Shown here one piece after another: positions 40,323 to 48,968 of a stretch of DNA of 64,000 nt. The DNA lies in contig JAXMAN010000003.1 in the NCBI GenBank assembly GCA_046350355.1, positions 310,001-374,000 of the forward strand, read 5' to 3'. The notes beneath the pieces are model-generated. The model saw only the letters and a program-made list of their open reading frames with translations, did not search any database and had not been told where the DNA came from. The stretch comes from UBA966 sp046350355 (lineage in GTDB: Bacteria > Planctomycetota > Phycisphaerae > Phycisphaerales > SM1A02). Within the stretch, counting starts at the first letter, position 1, and each line of letters begins with the position of its first letter. The position numbers and the translations under genes were made by a program.

Positions 40323-41090
40323 ATGCACGCCGCCGACGACCGCTACCAGGATGGATCGCACGCGCACGAGGGCTACCTCGCCTACGACGACACGACGCCC
40401 GCGAAGCGCCCCGCGGTCCTCATCTTCCATCAGTGGGCCGGCTGCGGCGCCTTCGAGCAGTCGAAGGCGCGCATGCTCGCGGAGCTGGGCTACGTCGGCT
40501 TCGCGGTCGACATGTACGGCGCGGGCAAGCGCGGCTCGAATCCGCAGGAAAACAGCGCGCTCATGACGCCGCTCGTGCAGGACCGCGCGCTGCTGCGCCG
40601 GCGCACCGAGGCGGCGCTCGCGCGCGTGCGCAGCCTGCCGATGGTCGACGCGGACCGCATCGGCGCGATCGGCTTCTGCTTCGGCGGGCTCTGCGCCTTC
40701 GACCTCGCGCGCTACGGCATCGCCGGCGTGCGTGGCTGCATGGGCTTCCACGGGCTGTTCGCGCCCCCCGCCGCGGGCAGCGTGGCGCGCGCTGCGCGCA
40801 TGCACACGAAGGTGCTGGCCGCGCATGGCTGGAACGACCCGATGGTGCGCCCCGACGCGGTCGAGGCCTTTGCGAAGGAGCTCTCCGACCACGGGGCGGA
40901 CTGGCAGATCCTGGCGCTCGGCGGCTGCGGCCACGCCTTCACGAACCCCGCCGCGCAGGATCCGGCCGGCGGCATGCAGTATTCGACGCTCGCCGACGAG
41001 CGCAGCTTCGCCGCGATGCGGCGCTTCTTCGCCGAGGTCTTCGGCCCGCGCTACGAATCGCGCGTGACCAATTGCCCCTGGCCGGCGTGA
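40323..41090 (+). CDS. Dienelactone hydrolase-family protein
   Basis: This 255-residue alpha/beta hydrolase has the nucleophile Cys in GFCFGG (about residue 119), Asp in HGWNDPMV and His in GCGHAFT, the Cys-Asp-His triad of dienelactone hydrolases. VDMYGAGKRG is also a family segment. The true substrate is unknown; no aromatic degradation genes are near. It converges on the VOC gene, with stops 8 nt apart. Confidence 0.85.
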   Translation: MHAADDRYQDGSHAHEGYLAYDDTTPAKRPAVLIFHQWAGCGAFEQSKARMLAELGYVGFAVDMYGAGKRGSNPQENSALMTPLVQDRALLRRRTEAALARVRSLPMVDADRIGAIGFCFGGLCAFDLARYGIAGVRGCMGFHGLFAPPAAGSVARAARMHTKVLAAHGWNDPMVRPDAVEAFAKELSDHGADWQILALGGCGHAFTNPAAQDPAGGMQYSTLADERSFAAMRRFFAEVFGPRYESRVTNCPWPA

Positions 41091-41097
41091 CGGCGGA

Positions 41098-41484
41098 TCA
41101 CGGCGCCTTTGGATCCGGCTGCATGACGCCGAAGATGTTTCCGTCGGGATCCTTCAGGTAAGCGAGCCAGCCCACGCCCGAGATGGGCATCGTCGGATGC
41201 GCGACGGTGCCGCCGAGGCCCTGCGCCTTCGCGACGGTCGCCTCGGCCGACGCGACCTGCACGGTGCAGACGAAGCTCGTGACCGGCTCGCCGCCCGCGC
41301 CCGCAGGCCCGCGGCGCAGCACGAGTCCGCCGTTGATGCCCGGCTCCTCCGCGGGACCGGTGCCGATGAGCCAGTAGTCGATCGCGCCCCACTTGGTGAA
41401 GCTCCACCCGAAGAGTGCGCCGTAGAAGTCGACGAGCGCCTGCGGGTGCGTGGCGTGGATCTCGAAGTGGATGACGCGGGACAT
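41098..41484 (-). CDS. VOC (glyoxalase/bleomycin-resistance) family protein
   Basis: The 128-residue product has the VOC beta-alpha-beta-beta-beta fold: IHFEIHATHPQALVDFYGALFGW at the N-terminus (key parts FEIH and FYGALFGW), WGAIDYWLIG, and the second module ending LKDPDGNIFGVMQ. It could be a metal-dependent lyase, isomerase or antibiotic-binding protein. The TACGAT box lies 7 nt before its ATG. Confidence 0.83.
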   Translation of the reverse strand: MSRVIHFEIHATHPQALVDFYGALFGWSFTKWGAIDYWLIGTGPAEEPGINGGLVLRRGPAGAGGEPVTSFVCTVQVASAEATVAKAQGLGGTVAHPTMPISGVGWLAYLKDPDGNIFGVMQPDPKAP

Positions 41485-41920
41485 GGTGGAAATCGTAAGG
41501 GGATCGGCGCCCTTGGTCCTCCGGCAGCCAAACTATCCGTTCGAGCGCTTGCCGAAGGGCGCGGAAAGAGGCGCTGATTTGCAGTGTTGCTGGGAGTGAC
41601 CGCGAGGCGACGCAGTTCCCTTGTCGTCACTGATCATGGATCTGGCGTCGAAACCCGGACGGCATCGCGAACTGGCATTGATGATCGGGTTTCGACCCTT
41701 CCTTCTCTCCTGTCAGTGCTGTCCCTTAACCTTCTCCGAATCGTGTTGGTCCTTCTTGAGAGATGATCTCGATAGAGGTAGGGTCTCTCATCGCAGACGA
41801 AGCCCAGCGGTGCCTCGGAACCCGGAACCGCTGGGGAGAGGGCTCGGAACTGCCGGTTTCCACTTCCCGAGTGCTGGTATCCGAGGTAGCGTTGTCGAGG
41901 TTCCCTCATGGGGGTAGTTC
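41485..41920. other. 436-bp non-coding gap at the left edge of the accessory segment
   Basis: GC content drops visibly here. Apart from the -10-like box at 41492 that serves the VOC gene, an 11-bp perfect inverted repeat, gtcgaaacccg (41647-41657) and cgggtttcgac (41686-41696), is the only structure seen. Short ORFs are present but none has start signals or a recognised product. Confidence 0.5.
41492..41497 (-). promoter_or_regulatory. -10-like box TACGAT of the VOC gene, 7 nt before ATG
   Basis: TACGAT on the minus strand ends 7 nt before the ATG at 41484; no Shine-Dalgarno site is present. Confidence 0.45.
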
Positions 41921-43501
41921 ATGGCACCGGTAACGGGTCGGGCTCGAAAGTTCCAGGCGGCAGTGACTACCGCGGTTGTGCTGTTCGCCAGTTGCGGATG
42001 GGCCGATGCCGCGGTGACGCGGTTCAGTTCATCTGAAGCCAAGGATCGAGTTTGTTGGCTTCATTCGAGTTTGGACTCTGCCTCTGCCGCCGCGCAGCCG
42101 CTTCCAGTTTTCCCCCTCGCTTCCTCGGCGCAAGCGGCGACGGAGATGCTGGCTCGGATCCAGCAGTCTGTGTTCAGCCTTGCTGTCGTGGTGGGCCCTG
42201 GCATCAGTCAGACCGGAACTGCCTTCATTGTCGACGGAAGTGGGCTTGCAGTCACGAACTACCACGTGATCGAGGGAGCTACCGAAGCCCGCGCGATCAT
42301 TGGCGGCATCGCGACGCCGATTCCTGTACAGCTCGTGGCCATCAAGCCGGAGTTCGACCTCGCCCTGGTCAGGCTGCCCATGAGCGATCCACTCTTGAAG
42401 GGCAAGTCGCTCCCGCCGCTGCAGATTCAGTCGCCATCGCCGGCGCCGGGAACCGAGGTCTGGGCGATCGGCTTTCCCTCCGGGTTAGGACTGACTGTCA
42501 CACGAGGAGTGATCAGCGGCATCCGGACTTTTGCGCAACTGCCCGCCGAGATTCGGGGGAGCCTGCGTTACGACAGCACGTCGCAATGGCTGCAGACCGA
42601 CTGCACGCTGAATCACGGAAACTCCGGAGGTCCTCTTGTGGACCCCTCCGGGACTGTTGTGGGCATTGCGACGTGGCATTGGCCCGACGCCACCAACACT
42701 AACTTCGCGCTCGGCGCAAGGCACCTCGCGGACTTTATCGCGCAACCGCGTGCGCAGTCGATCTCGTTCGCCAGCCTTAAGTCGAACGCAACCGCAGTCT
42801 CAGGTCCGCGCGCCACTTTCCCCTGGCTAGATATCAAGCAGGATCTGTCTTACTCCGATGCAGCTAGGGCAGCCAAGGCATTTGAGAATCAAGCCGCGTG
42901 CCAAGTTTGCAAGGGAACCGGGGTCGTGACTCGGAAGGTCGTCACTGGGCGCACCAGCGATGGAAACATGAGCAAGCCCACCACTGGCGCCGAGGCTCGC
43001 ACTTGCCCTACCTGCGGCGGTCAGTACTACGCACGAACGGATGTCATATGGAGTTGCGGCTCACGATTCGTCAGTCGCATCGCGCGGACATCATCGGAGC
43101 AGCTACGGACTGCCCGCCCGGCATCGCTCATCGGCAATGCGCTCCAGACCGTGCTGAGTGCCAATCCGGCTATCCTCGCGGAACGCCTCAATGATCGAGC
43201 GGTGACACTTCTCACCGGACCGACGGCGAATCCCGGGGAACCGGTTCTTTGTGTGGGAAACGTACGGAAGGACTTTTCCTCGAAGAGTGGCACCGTTCGA
43301 TCGCTGGTTGTTGCTCTCGAAGGCAAGCAGCTCGTTGTCATTGTGGTTGACCCGCGGCTCATAGACGCCACGGAGCGCGAGACCGTCCTGGTGGGTGGAC
43401 TGCTCTCCGGGCGCTTGGACGGTCCGGATGGTCAGCTAGTACCAGTTTTGCAGGGCGGGTTCGTGCAGTCTCTCAAGGGCAAGTCTGGAGCCTCCCCGTG
43501 A
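41921..43501 (+). CDS. Exported trypsin-like serine protease with C-terminal Cys4 ribbon
   Basis: The 526-residue product has a signal-peptide-like start (AAVTTAVVLFASCGWADA). Its trypsin-like domain carries His in TNYHVIEG (about residue 110), Asp in PEFDLALVRL and Ser in NHGNSGGPLVD. After the protease, at about 325-365, two pairs of Cys (CQVCKGTG and CPTCGG) form a DnaJ-like zinc ribbon, an uncommon addition. A final domain of about 140 residues ends the protein (VVALEGKQLVVIVVDPRL in its core). There is no PDZ domain, unlike the HtrA gene at 32178. Codon use is less GC-biased than its neighbours. A GGGGG site lies 6 nt before the ATG. Confidence 0.75.
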   Translation: MAPVTGRARKFQAAVTTAVVLFASCGWADAAVTRFSSSEAKDRVCWLHSSLDSASAAAQPLPVFPLASSAQAATEMLARIQQSVFSLAVVVGPGISQTGTAFIVDGSGLAVTNYHVIEGATEARAIIGGIATPIPVQLVAIKPEFDLALVRLPMSDPLLKGKSLPPLQIQSPSPAPGTEVWAIGFPSGLGLTVTRGVISGIRTFAQLPAEIRGSLRYDSTSQWLQTDCTLNHGNSGGPLVDPSGTVVGIATWHWPDATNTNFALGARHLADFIAQPRAQSISFASLKSNATAVSGPRATFPWLDIKQDLSYSDAARAAKAFENQAACQVCKGTGVVTRKVVTGRTSDGNMSKPTTGAEARTCPTCGGQYYARTDVIWSCGSRFVSRIARTSSEQLRTARPASLIGNALQTVLSANPAILAERLNDRAVTLLTGPTANPGEPVLCVGNVRKDFSSKSGTVRSLVVALEGKQLVVIVVDPRLIDATERETVLVGGLLSGRLDGPDGQLVPVLQGGFVQSLKGKSGASP

Positions 43502-43793
43502 GTCGGGTTCGGTCCAGTGCCGCCAGGCCGTAGGGGAACTCGCTCTGTCCCGCTCCTTGGAAGACGCTCGCGGGCGGCCGTTGTGCGCGTGCCTCTGCAT
43601 GCGAGGAGTACCCCCCGAGGGAACCGTCGAGTTGGCGGTGCTTGAACGGCGGGAGTTGGAAGAGCAGGACCACCCAAAGCGGGCGCCGCGGGATCCGAAG
43701 TCGATGGGGTCGGGGCGGGAGCGCAATGCGCCGCCCCGAGAAGGCGCGGTGCGGTGGAGAACGCAGAGTCGCTGGACCCGTTCCAAGGGCCTG
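43502..43793. other. 292-bp convergent gap
   Basis: The gap lies between the stop codons of the protease (plus) and the DUF4143 ATPase (minus). No clear terminator, repeat or gene was seen. Confidence 0.4.
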
Positions 43794-44948
43794 CTACCTC
43801 CCAAACAACCCGCCCTTCGCAACCACCGCCTCCAGCGGCACCGCCTCGACGCGGTCCGACAGGGCGTACCGCTTGGTGCCGGGGTAGACGACGGCAATGC
43901 GCTCCATGCCGAGATCCTCGAGGGCGATGTTCATGGACGGCGTGAGGCGCGGGGCGTCGACGCGCTTGCACTCCACGCCGTAGAGCTTGCCCTGGCGGCG
44001 CAGGAGCAGGTCGAGCTCCGCGCCCTGTTGCGTGGCCCAGAAGGCCGCTTCGGCGTGCTGCTCGATGGCCAGCACCTGCTCGATGGCGAAGCCCTCCCAC
44101 GACGCGCCGAGCTTGGGATGGCGCAGGAGTGCCGCGTGGCTCTCCACACCCAGCAACTGGTGCAGCAGACCCGAGTCGCGGATGTAGACCTTCGGTGATT
44201 TGACCTGCCGCTTGCGGAGATTGGCGTGCCAGGGCTGGAGCTGGCGCAGCACCAGCGCGTCGGTGAGCAGGTCGAGGTACCTGCGCACCGTCGGCTCGCT
44301 GACGCCGAGGGCGCGCGCGGGATCGGCGTTGCTCCAGACCTGGCCGTGATAGTGCGCGACCATGTGCCAGAAGCGAAGCATGGCCGTCGGCGAGACGCGA
44401 ACGCCCCACTGGGGCAGGTCGCGATCCACCAGCGTCTCGATGAAGCTGCTCCTCCATGCGACGGAGTCCTCCTCCGTCGGCGCCAGGAGCGCATCGGGAA
44501 AGCCGCCGCGCTGCCACAGCGTCTCGGCGCGGTCGGCGCCCACCTCATCCAACGCGAATCCACCCATCCGAATGTGCTCGACGCGTCCGGCGAGACTCTC
44601 GGAACTCTGGTGCAGCAGGGCACCCGACGCGCTCCCGAGGATGAGGAAGCGCGCCGGCAGCGGGCGACGGTCCGCAAGCACCCGCAGCAGCGGGAACAAG
44701 TCCGGCGCGCGCTGCACTTCGTCAATCACCACCAGACCGGTCAGGCGCTCGAGCGCCGTCATCGGCTCCTCGAAGAGCATGCGGGTGCGCGGATCCTCCA
44801 GGTCGAAGTAGTTCGGAGAGGTCGCGGGCAGCAGCTCGCAGGCGAGCGTGGTCTTGCCGCACTGCCGCGGGCCGGTGAGCACCACCACGGGCCGCCGGTC
44901 GAGGGCGGTCCGGAGGGCTTTCTGGAGCCGGATGCGGGGGAGGCGCAT
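43794..44948 (-). CDS. AAA ATPase with C-terminal DUF4143 domain
   Basis: The 384-residue product has Walker A LTGPRQCGKTTLA (about 24-36), Walker B GLVVIDEVQRAPDLFPLLR (key part VIDEVQ), sensor ILGSASG, and a C-terminal DUF4143 nuclease-like domain with ELDLLLRRQGKLYGVECKR (key residues ELD and ECK). This family is widespread, often mobile, and of unknown role; it has been proposed to act in stress or defence. GC content matches the host rather than the neighbouring genes. A TATCGT box lies 6 nt before the ATG. Confidence 0.85.
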   Translation of the reverse strand: MRLPRIRLQKALRTALDRRPVVVLTGPRQCGKTTLACELLPATSPNYFDLEDPRTRMLFEEPMTALERLTGLVVIDEVQRAPDLFPLLRVLADRRPLPARFLILGSASGALLHQSSESLAGRVEHIRMGGFALDEVGADRAETLWQRGGFPDALLAPTEEDSVAWRSSFIETLVDRDLPQWGVRVSPTAMLRFWHMVAHYHGQVWSNADPARALGVSEPTVRRYLDLLTDALVLRQLQPWHANLRKRQVKSPKVYIRDSGLLHQLLGVESHAALLRHPKLGASWEGFAIEQVLAIEQHAEAAFWATQQGAELDLLLRRQGKLYGVECKRVDAPRLTPSMNIALEDLGMERIAVVYPGTKRYALSDRVEAVPLEAVVAKGGLFGR

Positions 44949-44954
44949 CGGCTC

Positions 44955-44960
44955 ACGATA
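44955..44960 (-). promoter_or_regulatory. -10-like box TATCGT, 6 nt before ATG
   Basis: TATCGT on the minus strand ends 6 nt before the ATG of the DUF4143 ATPase at 44948. A TAATAT further upstream is a second candidate. Confidence 0.4.
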
Positions 44961-45160
44961 CCATGTAAAAGCAATAGAGCATATTAGAAAAACATGGCAG
45001 TGCGCATCAGGGAAGGGATCCACCGCCAGCCCGGGGTCGTGGCAGTTGGGAACCCCCAAGCGATCCGTGCAATTGTCTACGCGACCTTCTCCGCGGCGCA
45101 TCGGTCGATGGCGCATTCTCACGCCGTGCGCGCGGACGGGAACTTGCGCATCACCGTCAT

Positions 45161-45340
45161 TTAGCGCGGCGAAGGGTTCAGCGCCAGCGGGTCTGGGCCC
45201 GGAAGATTGGAGCAGAAGGTCTGCAGAGTCCCGGCGCCAGGCACATCCACCCACGAGTAGGGCGGCCCCCTTGCGACGCATCGAATCTGGGTGGAGTGCA
45301 TCACGCCCGCTGCCGCCAGAATCGGCATGTGCTCCACGCC
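45161..45340 (-). pseudogene. Possible C-terminal fragment of an exported protein
   Basis: One minus-strand frame reads SGTGGVEHMPILAAAGVMHS, then RCVARGPPYSWVDVPGAGTL, then QTFCSNLPGPDPLALNPSPR and a TAA stop. Composition and phrase style resemble C-termini of secreted Phycisphaerae proteins, but there is no start codon context or upstream body. It may be the remnant left when the accessory segment was inserted or rearranged. Confidence 0.3.
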
Positions 45341-45635
45341 TCCAGTGCCACTTCCGCGCGCCAGCCTGTGGCATCGCTTGACCGAGTGTCGGCTAGGATT
45401 CCTTTACGCTAGCCAAGCGGGACGATCAGCGCACCGGTTGCGCACACGTCATCGCGGATCGGGAGATCTCGAATGCGCCGGATGAGACCGCGGTTCGGTC
45501 CCGCGTTGCACCGCCAGCATCCCTCTTCGAGTAAAGCGGCTTAGAGAGGACAAGTGCGAGGGCGCGCAATTGCCGGGAGGAGCGTGGAACTCGGGGTAGC
45601 CGGTTCGCCGTCGAAAGGAAACGAGCCACCTCAAT

Positions 45636-48434
45636 GTGAGAATTGGGCGCGGCTGGCCGCTCGCGAATCGTCAGTCAAGAGGGTTGTTGTTGGATCGGCG
45701 TTTCGAGCTTCAGGACTTTGAGCGTATGCCCCGAACGAGACTCGTACTTACGAGATGGGCAAGTTTAGTCGCATGCGGCACGCTCAGCGCGGCCTTGTGG
45801 ATGAGCTTGTTTGGTCCGGCAAGATCTCTTTTAGGACCCGTCATCGACCATGCCGCTTCAGTCCCCCCGGGAGTCCTCGTGTCATCTTTGCTGGTGTTCG
45901 CCAGCGTTGGCATATGGCATTGGGGTCATGGACGATGGCTGGCGTTCCTGGGCGTGCGCCACTTTTGGGGCTACCCGCCATTGTGGGTGGCGGCGCTGGT
46001 GGCTTGCGCGATTCTCGTCGCTCACTCGGTAGCGATGGCCGGTTGGGACCCGATTGAAGAACTTGGAAGTATCTCCCTTTGGGCGCTGCTGCAAGTGCCC
46101 TGGTGGCTTTGGCTGCCGTTGACGTTGGCCGTAGTTGCGGAAGTCGTGACCACCTACCATGCTGATGTTGCGCGACCGGCACGAGCGCGCCCAAGCGTGC
46201 GTGGCTCTCAGCTGCTTGGGATCACTGAGTGGCTTCGCGACGATCATGAAATCGAGCGGCCGGAGGATGACAGGTTTGGCCACGACCTGGTGGCGCGCCG
46301 CATCGCCGCGCGCCTCATGGCGGAGGACACAGCAGCACCCACTATGGCTGTCGTTGGCCCACTTGGGAGTGGCAAGTCGACAGTTCGTGCGCTTGTGTCC
46401 TACCACTTGAAGGGGCACCCTTCCGTAGTGTTCGCCAGCATTAGTCTGTGGCCATTCGACTCAGCGGAAGCCGCCAGCGTCGGCGTTTTGCGTACTGTGA
46501 TCCGAGCGCTCGGAGAGCGGGTGAACACTCTTGCGCTCTCTAGGTTGTCGGAACAGTACGTTTCCCTGATCGAGGGAGTGGGAGGTCGTTGGAGCTCGAT
46601 TGCTCCATTTCTCTTGAGAGAGCCGCAGCCGGAGCTTCTGCTCAAGGACCTCGCCGCCGTTGCGACTGCAGCCGGCATCAGACTGGCGCTCTGGGTCGAG
46701 GACTTGGAGCGATTCACGGGAGCCGATCGGCTATCGCCGTCTGAGGCCACGAGCCGCGAAGCAGAACGCCTCGGCCCCATCCTGTCACTTCTACACCTCC
46801 TCGACCGCAACGAGTCGATTTGCGTGATCGTCGCTGACACTTCACTGCGATCGCGGCTCGACGTGGGAAAGATCGCGCGATTCGTCGAGAATCCTCCGCG
46901 TATCAGCGAGTCGTCGGCATGTCGGGCGGTTGACATCTTGCGTGCGGCATGCTTAGCGGAGGACTTCATCGATCCGGCGGCTGTGAGCTATCGCGCGAGA
47001 CTGTCTCTGTCCCACGGCAATGACTCCAAGGAAGCGCGGACATGGAACATGGACGGCGCTAGACCACGCATTCACGATGCCGTTGCAATACTCCTCGGGG
47101 TCCCGCGCGCATTCAAGACGGCGCTGCGGCTTTCCCTGGAATCGTGGGAATCTCTCCGCGGAGAGATCGACTTTGACAGTGTGCTCGTTGCGTCAGTGAT
47201 TCGTACCGCACGGCCGGAGATATTCAGTCTTATCGACGAGAACATCGATCGCTTCAGGGGCGGATTCAGAGATCCATTGGCAGCGAGTTTGGCCGGAGGC
47301 GCGGCGCCGACGCACCCAGTCCTGAACCGGCTTGAGGAGATGCTGCGACGGGAGCCGGACGAACGGACTCAGAGTGCTCTCCGCGTCTTGATCGAGTTCG
47401 TTTTTCCGGCGGTGAGAGTCGAGGATTGGACAGGTGACTCATATGTCGACTGCCCGCAGGGACTGGGCGTCGCTAGGCACGCGGACTACTGGCAGAGATA
47501 CCTAACGCTTCAACCAATTGCGGCTAACGACAGCGACCAGCAAGTTCTGCGAGAGATTCACGCTTGGCGAGAGCGCAGGCCGAACGAACTTGTTCGCCGT
47601 TTGGAGTCGGGCTTGGAGGCAGAGCGGGTTGAGTCCTTCGTGGGACAGTTTTCGGGGGCTGAATTGTGTCGGCTTCTCCGAGAGTATTGCTCCTTCTTCG
47701 CGCCGCGATCGGCAGCCGAGTGGGGCGATGCAGCACATCCTCCGGGTGTTACGTCAATCTGGCGGATGATGCACCGTCGAACTCCGCAAGGGGATCTACT
47801 TGCCCAGGCATTGAGGCTTGCTTTGCAAGAGTGCATCCCCGTGAATCTCACGATGGTCGAGAGCATGCTCCTCTTCTTCGCGTCCGACGGAGGAGGCGTT
47901 TCGCCCCTGATGGATTCAGCTGCGCGATCGGACATTCAAGAACTGGTGAGAACGGAGCTCGTTCGTACATTCCCCCTCGGCTCAGGACGCAAGCTGATCG
48001 AGGCAACGCACGAGTGCAGTCCGTTTGCTGTGTATCAAGTCTGTTGGGGGATTGATGCGATTCGTTCACGTCCCGATCGCGGATTGCCCTTCAACGACTG
48101 GCCGGTGTTTGCAAGTGTGCTGCTCGAGGCCGCTGAGCTTGATCCGGATCGGGGCATTCCAATCATCGTCCCGTTCGTCGTTCGAAGTGGCGGCTGGGTC
48201 CTCGATCGGAACCAGAGTATCGAGTCTGATGCCGGACCCGGTCTGTCCTACGTCGCCCATTTTGATGAGGTGCAGGCACGGACACTCTTCGACTTTGACC
48301 GATTGCTCGCTTTGCTTAGGTCCACGGAGCCACCGCCCAGGCTGAACCCGCAGATTGCGGCCATGTGCGACGCGGCGCGTGTGGCCGCACTCGCGGGCTC
48401 CGATGGCAAGTCTCCGAAGTCTCCCGACGAATGA
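45636..48434 (+). CDS. Membrane-anchored KAP-like P-loop NTPase
   Basis: The 932-residue product (GTG start) has about four N-terminal hydrophobic helices (near 38-60, 78-98, 115-136 and 148-172). The P-loop domain has Walker A GPLGSGKST (241-249) and Walker B LALWVEDLERF (350-360), the hhhhxEDLER form typical of KAP NTPases. A long helical C-terminal region of about 500 residues has no recognised domain. KAP proteins are membrane-associated NTPases, several linked to anti-phage defence. The ATG at 45726, 30 codons in and just before the first helix, is an equally good start; neither has a clear ribosome-binding site. Codon use is less GC-biased than the host genes. Confidence 0.7.
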   Translation: MRIGRGWPLANRQSRGLLLDRRFELQDFERMPRTRLVLTRWASLVACGTLSAALWMSLFGPARSLLGPVIDHAASVPPGVLVSSLLVFASVGIWHWGHGRWLAFLGVRHFWGYPPLWVAALVACAILVAHSVAMAGWDPIEELGSISLWALLQVPWWLWLPLTLAVVAEVVTTYHADVARPARARPSVRGSQLLGITEWLRDDHEIERPEDDRFGHDLVARRIAARLMAEDTAAPTMAVVGPLGSGKSTVRALVSYHLKGHPSVVFASISLWPFDSAEAASVGVLRTVIRALGERVNTLALSRLSEQYVSLIEGVGGRWSSIAPFLLREPQPELLLKDLAAVATAAGIRLALWVEDLERFTGADRLSPSEATSREAERLGPILSLLHLLDRNESICVIVADTSLRSRLDVGKIARFVENPPRISESSACRAVDILRAACLAEDFIDPAAVSYRARLSLSHGNDSKEARTWNMDGARPRIHDAVAILLGVPRAFKTALRLSLESWESLRGEIDFDSVLVASVIRTARPEIFSLIDENIDRFRGGFRDPLAASLAGGAAPTHPVLNRLEEMLRREPDERTQSALRVLIEFVFPAVRVEDWTGDSYVDCPQGLGVARHADYWQRYLTLQPIAANDSDQQVLREIHAWRERRPNELVRRLESGLEAERVESFVGQFSGAELCRLLREYCSFFAPRSAAEWGDAAHPPGVTSIWRMMHRRTPQGDLLAQALRLALQECIPVNLTMVESMLLFFASDGGGVSPLMDSAARSDIQELVRTELVRTFPLGSGRKLIEATHECSPFAVYQVCWGIDAIRSRPDRGLPFNDWPVFASVLLEAAELDPDRGIPIIVPFVVRSGGWVLDRNQSIESDAGPGLSYVAHFDEVQARTLFDFDRLLALLRSTEPPPRLNPQIAAMCDAARVAALAGSDGKSPKSPDE

Positions 48435-48968
48435 ATCGCCCCCGGCGCGATGTCAAATGGGAGATGCCGCGGCGTGAAGCCCCCTACGCGATTGGCGGGT
48501 CACTCGTACGGCGACAAAGCTGCGCTCCGCGGCGCTTAGGTCGTGGTCGGGGTGCGCTCGCTTCTACCGGAGGGTGTGGCCGAGCGCCTTGATCCGCGGC
48601 GGCTGCAGTGCGACTCGCTCCAATCCGACTGTATGCGCACCGTCGCCCATCCCGCCAGCGTCTATGTGTTCATCAGGTGGTTTCTGCATGAATCGCTCCA
48701 CGCCCGAAGGGTCGACAGACGGATGATTGGGATGTTCCGAGTGCAACTTGGCACGAGCGCGGTGTGAGATAGCTCGTTCCTCGTGGATACCAAGTGCCGT
48801 CGAGTGCGGTCGCCTGATTGAAGCGCACGAAGATCTGGCACCCTCAGCGAGCCGCGCGGATCCGTTCGAGGTCTCACTAGCATCGACGCGCGAGGATCCA
48901 TCAGCCCACCGCCCCCCGAAATTCAAGCCCCCACCCCCACGCAGGCGAGGGAAGCAGCAGGAGCCCGC
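48435..48968. other. 534-bp gap before the NCS1 transporter
   Basis: No gene recognised. The sequence rises in GC toward the transporter. A CAGGAG site lies 5 nt before the transporter ATG. A tRNA-like string near 48570 was considered and rejected. Confidence 0.45.

Larger units (their letters stand above)
44949..45635. other. 687-bp divergent intergenic region
   Basis: It separates the DUF4143 gene (minus) from the KAP-like gene (plus). Apart from the -10-like box at 44955 and a possible decayed coding fragment at 45161-45340, it has no recognisable gene. Confidence 0.5.
41485..48968. other. Accessory segment, partly of lower GC (possible genomic island)
   Basis: Between the VOC gene and the NCS1 transporter the DNA has three long genes and four non-coding gaps of about 290-690 bp, unlike the tightly packed flanks. 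The protease and KAP-like genes use more A/T-ending codons than the rest of the window; the DUF4143 gene has host-like GC. No integrase, transposase, tRNA or direct-repeat attachment site was found at the borders. Confidence 0.4.

Noticed and set aside
43502..43793. Transposase remnant between the protease and the DUF4143 gene
   Set aside because: No frame gives a transposase-like motif and no terminal inverted repeats or target-site duplication were found.
44949..45374. N-terminal extension of the DUF4143 ATPase
   Set aside because: The frame is open, but the codons give a low-quality Arg/Gly/His-rich sequence with no family similarity, and the inner ATG has a -10-like box at the typical distance.
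48565..48635. tRNA-like string ggagggtgtggccgag
   Set aside because: It resembles the 5' part of a Ser/Leu tRNA, but there is no matching 3' acceptor arm, no GTTCGA T-loop and no plausible anticodon stem.
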